This document shows positions 48,601-57,600 of a stretch of 64,000 bases of DNA, one piece after another; within the stretch, counting starts at the first letter, position 1; each line of letters opens with the position of its first letter. The notes under the pieces are model-generated. The model had not been told where the DNA came from. It was given only the letters and a program-made list of their open reading frames with translations, and did not search any database. This stretch comes from Panax quinquefolius (Eukaryota > Streptophyta > Magnoliopsida > Apiales > Araliaceae), in the NCBI GenBank assembly GCA_020205615.1, contig CM035163.1:57881899-57945898 (forward strand), written 5' to 3'. The position numbers and the translations under genes are program-made.

Positions 48601-51600
48601 GCAAGCCAACCATAAGGACCATCATTTGAATCAGCATCTAGTGCCACATCAACAAATGACATAGCTTGCTGGACAAGTAGAGACATGCCATTAAGAAGCT
48701 CCTGAAGCGGCTGCCTTTGCCCATAAGAAAGCATGATTTCCTCATTATATGAATTATGAGGCGAAGGTACACAAACTTCCATACTAGGTGTAGTAGGTTT
48801 TGAACCTTTAGAAACTCCAACAGAGCGCCAAACACCAACAGCATTAAGGGGTCCATCTAGCATGCCTCCATCTATGTCACCAGCTATTCTAACTGGTATA
48901 GATTCTTTCTTTTTCAGCTCATATTTTCCAGACATATTGTCCACCATGATACTTGGGTTATTATGCAACTGATTCAGAACAGTACTTCCAGATAACCTAC
49001 TCAATCCAGCAGACTGAAAGCTGCTGGAAGATAAAAGTGTGTGCCGTATTTTGCACATATAAGCTTGGAACATAATGCATTCAACTTCATTTGCAAGCAC
49101 TGTTTTTACGGGTAACAGGAAATTTTCAGCTGCTGATGTACTTTCAGTGGTTTTCCTCTGGATAGATTCAACAGAGATTGTAGACTTGAAATTAGAGAAT
49201 GAAGATGGCGACGCCCCATCACGTGAAGAAATGCTATTTTTGCAATTCAATAATCTCTTATCATGCTGCTCTTTCCCATTATCAACATGGGTGTAATATT
49301 TCTTTGGGTTAGAAGTGATAATGGCGTCATGTCTGCCGGAACATCCTTTCATATTTAAAGACATGCTAGACTTCTCATCAGATCCATCTAAGCAAGGAGA
49401 AGGTGGTGTCGCAGAATATACATAATTGTTCGAGCTTGAATTTTCACTCTCCACCTTTCTTGATTTTGGAATGTATGGGCTTCCGAAAATTGATGATGAA
49501 ATTTCACTTGTGGTTGTTTCAACTGCCCCATACTCGGGAGCGAATGTCATCAATGCCTCAGCTTTTATTAAATAATCAAACTCACCAGTAGAAGATGCAG
49601 GAGTGTAGTTCATAGGATCAGAAGATGGAGCATCTTGTGACACTACTTGATTTTTGCTCAGTGACTCCTCCATGACTGCTGGAGGTGGATTAAAGCTCTC
49701 AAAGGATGAAAAACCTACAGGCAAAATCATCTGATCATTTGGAACATCCATTATCCCCGTGTATGGGTTGCTGCTACCCATGTCTCCAGAATCTGATTCA
49801 GGAAACACAAGATCCTGCGACTCTGTAGTTCCTGGGGGCTTCACCATAAAATGAAGGAAGATTAGTTTCATCTTAAATATGGTTATTCAAGTGTCTTAAA
49901 TATGTTTATTCAAGTGTCTTCAATATGTTTATTCATAAAGAAAAGATATAAAATATGTACACTTAAAGCAAAAATGTTTACGAGATTCAAGGAAAAATAT
50001 CGAGGACCAAGATTGAGGCCATGCCTAGAGTACTATAGATAGATATGTTAAATGTTTATCATGGAATTTAAGGAATAATATATTTTCCAACATAATTTAC
50101 ATTGGAGGATTACCCGTTATTACCACAGGAATCATATTAACTTGAGCCTCAACAATAATGGAACCATCTCAACTCTTGTGTTCCAGTATAAGGAAGAAAA
50201 TGCCAATTTTCTTTTTATGATTGAATTGTATATGGAAACTTAAAAAAAATATTTGAAGATAAATAGTTTTAAATCAATCCACCACTGACAAGGACGTAGC
50301 ATGATATAGTTAAATAACCATCACTGACAGAAAGTAAAATCCATGTTGATAAACTTCAACAGCCAAGAATTTCTCTTTTTTGGTTTGAAAGTAGCAGCCC
50401 ACGAACTACAGGATTACACAACATAAACTCATACATACAATTAGAAGAAAATGAAAGATGCCATCAGTTCATTCCAAAAACAAAAAGAACATCAAGAGAT
50501 TACCTCCCCAAATGGTAAAACATCATTCTCAAAGAAGTCACCGAAATCTCCGAATTCCGAGAGAAGTGCTTGGATATCCATGCCCACACCTCTATCATCA
50601 TCGCCCCAATCCCATCCAAGTTGTTCACTTGCTACTCCAGTACTGACTGAGTTATTAACTTCAATAGAACCTAAATCATTCTTGTATCCAACTTGCGTGG
50701 CAGTGTTACTTACTGCCCCCGCCTGACTAAATGATTCTGTCACCGGCCGAGGTCTCTTATAACCCTGCATATGTATCTGAACACCACATTAGCTGATTTT
50801 TTGCAAAATTTTCACAAATAAAGACCATAACTAAAGAATCAAAATATGGCAACCATATATATAAGGGTGTACATATTCAACATTGGTTACTCTCTTTTGA
50901 TAAAATTCTTCGGTAAGTGCCACGAAACTGCTGGATTAGTTTGTATCTTATTAGCAATGTATATAATAATCTTGGCATTGATTCATTCAAGAAAAATATG
51001 ATGCATAAATTACTTATGATGTGTAGTGATTCTGCTGCAAAATGTTAGTTTCTTTACAAGTTTCATATAAACTTCATGGTGACTTCTCACATGAAGAAGC
51101 AGAATTAAGTATCAAAACAGATACAAGAAGCATAACAAGTCACCGAAGAAGACCAATTTGTGCAAACAACCAACCCAAAATAATAGTGAATTTGAAGTCT
51201 TAAGGACTATGTATGCACTAAAAGAGAGTAACTTTTGTCTGACACGTGAAGAATACTTCTACTGAATATATATAAATGCAATTACAACTCTTCAGAAATC
51301 TGAAGTTTAGGCAAGAGATACGCTAATATATTATAAGGAATTCCACCAAGTGTTGTAACCCCCAAAACGATGATCAAAATAATTCAAATTTTGGAACAGC
51401 ATAGAGCGAAAAGGAATAAATGTAATCCGCAATTAAACATGATTCAGTACATATACTTTTAATATCCCCTACTCAAAAATAAGAAATGAACAAAAACCAA
51501 CAAAGCAGCTCCTGCTACGATAGGGTTACAGTAAAGTAAGAAAATACAAGTTATGTTTATATAACATCAAATCATTATTAGGATCAAATGCCAAAAATTA

Positions 51601-54600
51601 GCGTATCAAAATATCCAATTCTATGTTAAGTAAGATGACATTGTACAAACGATAAAAATCTTCAACCCCGTTGCAGATTCAAATATGTCACATACTGAAA
51701 TACATTTTAACATTCTACATACATAAGAAAAACCTATAATTATGTTGAAAGCTCACTTATGAAGGTTTAAATGTATACCAATCTCAAACCATCATTGTTC
51801 AACTGATCCGCAGAAGACAAGCCAGACTGTCCGCATGTTAAAGAATCAGCATCTGCGTCAAGATCTCCAGATCCCGTGGTCATCTTGTAATCGCTATCAC
51901 TAGAGGTACTAATGCTGCTAATGCTACTACTGTTACTATTGCTACTACTACGATAACCTCGTTGAGACCGAATTTCTTTGGATTCAAACCAAGACCCATC
52001 CAGATTGTCAACCATGTCATTACTGCTGAAATTGAAACTACAGTAAGATAGGAAAACATAAAGGAAGCACCTATTACTAACAATTTCTAAGCGGAAAAGA
52101 TTTATATTGTGATAGAAACATGTTGACTTTTGTTGCGAATAGACACATCAATCATATACACATGTATTTGTATTAATTTACAGACTATACCATTGTGCCT
52201 ACTCGCATTAAGAGTTGGCATGCTTTTGTCACAATATATAGGACTCGTTTCTAAATAAAAAAATAAAAAATAAAACAAAGCAGTAAATGAAAAGAAGTTT
52301 AGCAAATGGACACACCAGACAAGGAAAGATGAACCAGATAATGATGGCCCCATCCAATTTTGTAGCCAAAACCTGCAAATTCAGAATTAACATTAGCTCA
52401 TTATAAATTAAGAAAAAGTTTCAAAGCTGAAAAATACAGGTAGTTTCACTAGCAGACCCTAGTCAGTATTTTTGAACAATCTACTTAAACTTTCTTTGGT
52501 ACCAGAAGTTATAAGAGTACTACTTACTCAACTTGCTGGCACTCCCTAAGTGCCAAATTGGCCTAGAAAAAGGAGTAGGGGTTTGGAGTAATCACAAAAT
52601 GAAGATATAAAAACAACGGAATCATCCTTGACCCTAACACTTAGAACCTTCTCAGAACATGCATATGAAACCTCTGGGAAATGCCAGCTGATCTGATGGT
52701 AAAGTTAAATGAGATTATAACTCACTTAGATTTCCCACCTATCTAGCCACCTGAACACTCTAAACTGTAGATTGTCTAAAAGAATACAGCACTGACATAG
52801 CATTAGACAGGTCTAATCGGAGCCTCAAACGCAACCAGATATACTCAACTGCCTCTTATCAATGGGAAGGTCCAAATAGTTATTAAAAGTTGACATAAAT
52901 TTTAAAATTTACCTCTTCAAAGAAGATCTAGCAAATGATGTTTGCACAACCGGGACAAGCACTGCCTCAGCTGGGTAGATAAATGTTCTTTCACAAACTG
53001 AGAAGTAGCGTGCTGAACTTTTTTGAGCATCTCTTGCCACTGCAGGAGATTCAGCAATTTGATGCCTAGGAAAATTCTTATTTGAGCTAGGTTGTAGCTT
53101 ATTGTCATTTTCAGCACTAGAGCAGCCAAGGGTAACTTCAAGATAGCAACTTTGCCCTCTCAGCTTGCAACCAGAACCTTGAGAAACCTGGTTCGGCAAA
53201 CCTATTATCCCATTTGAAGCCCTCAACTTGCCAGAACTGTCCAGACAAGTATAAATGAGGTGGAAATTGATCAATAACAAATTGGTTCTAAAACATTAAT
53301 TTGTCCATCAGCAAGATGGTGAATGAAAGCAAGGGAAACATAAGCATGACTGAGAAGTAAATGATTGAACCTGAAATAAACTTGCTTCACAAGATCACCT
53401 GGACAACATCCAGTTAGTTTACCATGCATTCCATGAGGTGAGACAACAACTGCAGAAACATACAGCAGAATATGAAACAACCGTACATACAGAGGAAGAA
53501 AGTACTGTGTATATGATTTTCAACAGTATTAACGTATGTGCAATTTGGGCACCAAGCAAAGGAAGAGGAAAGGGGTAGATATAATATGAATTTGTAGCTA
53601 TAGAATAGGCTACACCTTATATCGCCCATCACCAACAAAATCACACCATATTCTTCAATCAAAAGTAATAAATTCTGGATGACGACTCATTCAACACATT
53701 ACTCTGCATCTATGCATGAGTAGGGACTAGGATGCCAAGGATATCAAGCCTAACTGTCTAAGCTATTCACTTGCTCAACTGATCATTAAGCTAACCACCA
53801 GCCTTGCATGCCTGACCTTGTAATATTTACAGTGTCCAAGAAAACATCCTTGGTGGGCAAGTGGTTGTGGTGGTTCCCTTTGACCATTTTTTTATGCAAG
53901 TTGAAAACTCCTTCAAAAGATAAGATTTCTTTTGGTCTTTGGTTCTTGATAGCTCAATACTATTTGCTGCAGCGACAAAAGCCTTACATAGCCTTGTACC
54001 CAGAATTTGTGTGTAATGTGTTGGCAGGAAAGTGGGGATAACTCTTATCTGTTTCTCCATTGTCTATGGCTTGGGTTTGTCCTTTGAGAGTTGCATAGTT
54101 GTCTCTGACTAAGTTTGAACCTTTCATCAGAGAAAGGATGAAAAGATGCATGACAGTGGCAGTTGTTTGCTATCATTTCGGGTTTTGGAGTACGAGGAAT
54201 GATCGAATATTCACCGCACAAACTTTGTCCTTCCATCTTCTTTGGGACATTTATTTGTTGCATCGGTGTGGTTCTGCAATGGGTGTTTTTGTGGGGCTTC
54301 TATTTCAGATTAACATAGAGACTGGACAGCTGCCCTGTTTTAAGAGTTTTTAAAATTTCCACTTTAGTTGTCTTGAAGGATTTCTGCTCCTTCTCTGTTG
54401 TATACACTCTATTCTTATAACCTTTCATCTAAAGAAAAAGCTCGCATGAGAGATAAAGTACCACACAATATATACAATGTACCGGCAACGACATGTGTTT
54501 CATGAATCAGCCATCACATTACTATTGGAGGAAAAAATCTCAAAAACATACATGCACAAAAAGCAAAAAGTACGTGCAAACTATAATCAAATTATGTGCA

Positions 54601-57600
54601 AGCAACCGCAATTAATTATAACATAATTTCTATACTATAGTCCATCGAATGGCCAGTACGAAGCCAGTAACCAACCTGGAAGCCCATCACCAGAAAGGCT
54701 AGAAGAACGGTCTAATATTGTTTCCATATCACCACTTGAAATGGCTCTAATATGTCTGAAAGAAAGTGAAATATGAAAATTAGATCCACTGTACGTGGTA
54801 TGAATGAATGTTAAACGAAATAGTGTTAATTGCTTCAACATTGGATAATAAAGGACAAAACATGTGAGCAAGACTAACTTTGCAGATATTACAACATGCA
54901 CAAAAACTGCCTCTTCGCTGGCGGCAAAAACGAACTCAACCACAGGCTGACCTCTCCTACAAAAGCGTTGACAAGAAACTAACAAAAATCAGGATATAAA
55001 TGAAATATCAACAAGTTGCAGAAAAGGCTGCAACAAACAACTCAAAAGATCAAGAAATCAAAACTTTTTGAAGTAATATTCATGCAAGCAAGAGAGAAAG
55101 ACAAGAAATCCTCCAAGGTTTGGGTCTTGGTCAACAACCTATTGAAACTTTTTCCAGACCAAGCTTTAGAGGGTTTGGGGGAAGATTGGGTGGAAATTTT
55201 ATGGCACTGATCGGTGTTTGCTTTTCTTTGGAGGAATTTTAAGTTCTTCTCTTATACATATCTCTGTATTAAGTTGCTTTAGGATAGGGTGACTTCTTGG
55301 CATCTCTTTGGGCATCGATCAGGGGAGCTCTGCTCAGGGGTTAGCGTATCAGGGATTGGGGACTGTCCTTCAGTAAGGGGCAGGGCATGTGTTTTCTACT
55401 TCTTTTTTGTTACTTTGCCGACTACTTGTCCACCTCTGATGTTTCTTCTTCATCAATTCTACTTTTATCTAAATATTATAAACAAAAGTCATAATATGAC
55501 TAGTAACAGCAGGACAAGTGATAAATTTTGAATACTCAAATATATCATGCACCAATCCATTAAATCTATAGCATTAGATACTATTAGTTGAACCTGAAAA
55601 GTTCTTCACTCTGTGAAAATGGATGATATCTTGAAAACACATCTCCAAATCTCACATATGAAAGTCCTATTAGTGCTCTGTCAATGAGGAAAAAGAAATT
55701 TTCAACTTAAACCCATTAAAGTCATGAAAACAATTACAACGAAGAAAAGCCCAGCCATACAACCTTTCTATACAATTCCTCAAAGCTTGAGACAGCGCAG
55801 ATGCAACCTCTTCTGAGTCCCCAGGAGCCAACCATAGTCCGGATGCAAGAACTATAAACAGTTAAAAGAATAAATAAATAAATACTCAATTCCTAAAATT
55901 GAGATACTCACGAAACTGGAAATTTGAAAAAGTAAGGACCTCTACCAGCCATTGAATTGATCGCAATGATCGAACAATCTTTGTAAATGAAATTTATATG
56001 AAATTATTTAATAAAATGATATTTTATTGATAATTTGTGTTTTATGCGACTTATGGTCGTTATATGATCGCACTACAAGTTATGTACGCGTTTTTGAGTG
56101 TTTAAAGGGTAAATGTGAAAAATAATTTTTTTCGGAGAAAAGACGTAAAAACACTATTCACACTAAAAACGCAAACTCGCTTTTTCGAATTTTAAAATTA
56201 CGACATAGCATTTCTTTGGCAAAGGAGGATCGGTGGCGAAATCGGATTTTTGAAAAACGAGGCTAACCAAGCGGATTACGAAAAACGAAATCAAAAAAGT
56301 TATAAAACCTAACTGGATAAGAAAATGTCTAACTAGAATTAGTTAGACTAAGTCTAAGAATTTTAAGGTTTGGCTAAGAAATTTGAAATTGGCTAGGATA
56401 GGTTTGAGCCTAGGGTTTGGAGGGCTTAGTTAGGGTTTAACCAAGGGTAAAGCCAAGTGTTTAAAGTGGTTTGACTTAGGGTTGAGACATGGCCCAAGCC
56501 TTAGGGTTAAACCCTAAAGACTTCGAGCCAAAGCAAATGTGTTGGTCATTATCCCACGTGGGATAATGAAGAGATGACTAAGCATTATCGAAAGTAAGAT
56601 AAGGGGCAATTGTGTCCAAGGGTGGCCGGATTTTTGAGACTTTGGGGGGACAAATGGTTGGTCATGGTGCATGACTCACCTTAACCCAACCAAACATTAA
56701 GTGCTTGGTTCCCCCAATAAGTGGTCTTATCCATTAAGTGACTATTAAGTGCCTTAAGTTAGTTTTAATTGTAGTTTGATTAGACTAACTCAAGGGGGTG
56801 ACTAGTAAGCTTTTAAACATGAGGGGGGGAAGACCTTGTGTGACTTAAGTTGGGTGACCAACTTATAAGAAATGGAAACTAAGTTTAATATAAGCAAAAA
56901 CTTAAGTATCATCTCTTTTCACTTGTTATTTGCAATAAAAATTTCTAAGTGTTAAGAAAGAGTTCAAGAACATAGAGAGGAAGAGTGAGAGGGCCGGATC
57001 AAAAGGAAGAAGAGGAGCAAGATTAAAGCTTAATCAAAGCTAAGAAGAAGAACAAGAACCATAATAGGAAAACCCTTGAACCACCATCTTTTCATCTCTT
57101 TATTTTCTTTTGTTTGATTAGTTGTTGGTCAAGTGAAGGTCATGGGGGTGATCTTGAAGTTATTAGGTGGTTATGAAGGAGTAAACCTTGTTAAATCACC
57201 TTAAATATGCATGACAAGTAAACCAAAGAATAAAAAATAAGCCCAAGCATGAGGATGGAAAAACAAGTTAATAGTGAACTATAAACGGACTATTATAATA
57301 TTTTGTCTGTGTGTTGTTGGATTTCTAAAGATGGAATCCTGATATGTAGATTGTCAAGTTGTTCCAAGTGGAAAGGAGGAAAAATACGTTATAACGAAGT
57401 TATGGCGAAATTTTCCGTAAAAGATGTCAAATGTGAAAATTCCTAGCTTGGTACCCTTTCGGGCCAAGTTTACGGGTGGTTAACACTTCCGGAAAATTAT
57501 TTTTTTCAAGGGGTTGTATAGTTGGGTAAAAACGTGAGTCGTAGGCTCAAGAACGAACTTGATCCGGTTTCGGATGAGCAAGTTGGGATGGCTCCCGAGA

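Noticed and set aside
55016..55531. Plus-strand gene in MED13 intron 6
   Set aside because: Short open stretches without homology, start context or splice structure; not supported as a gene.
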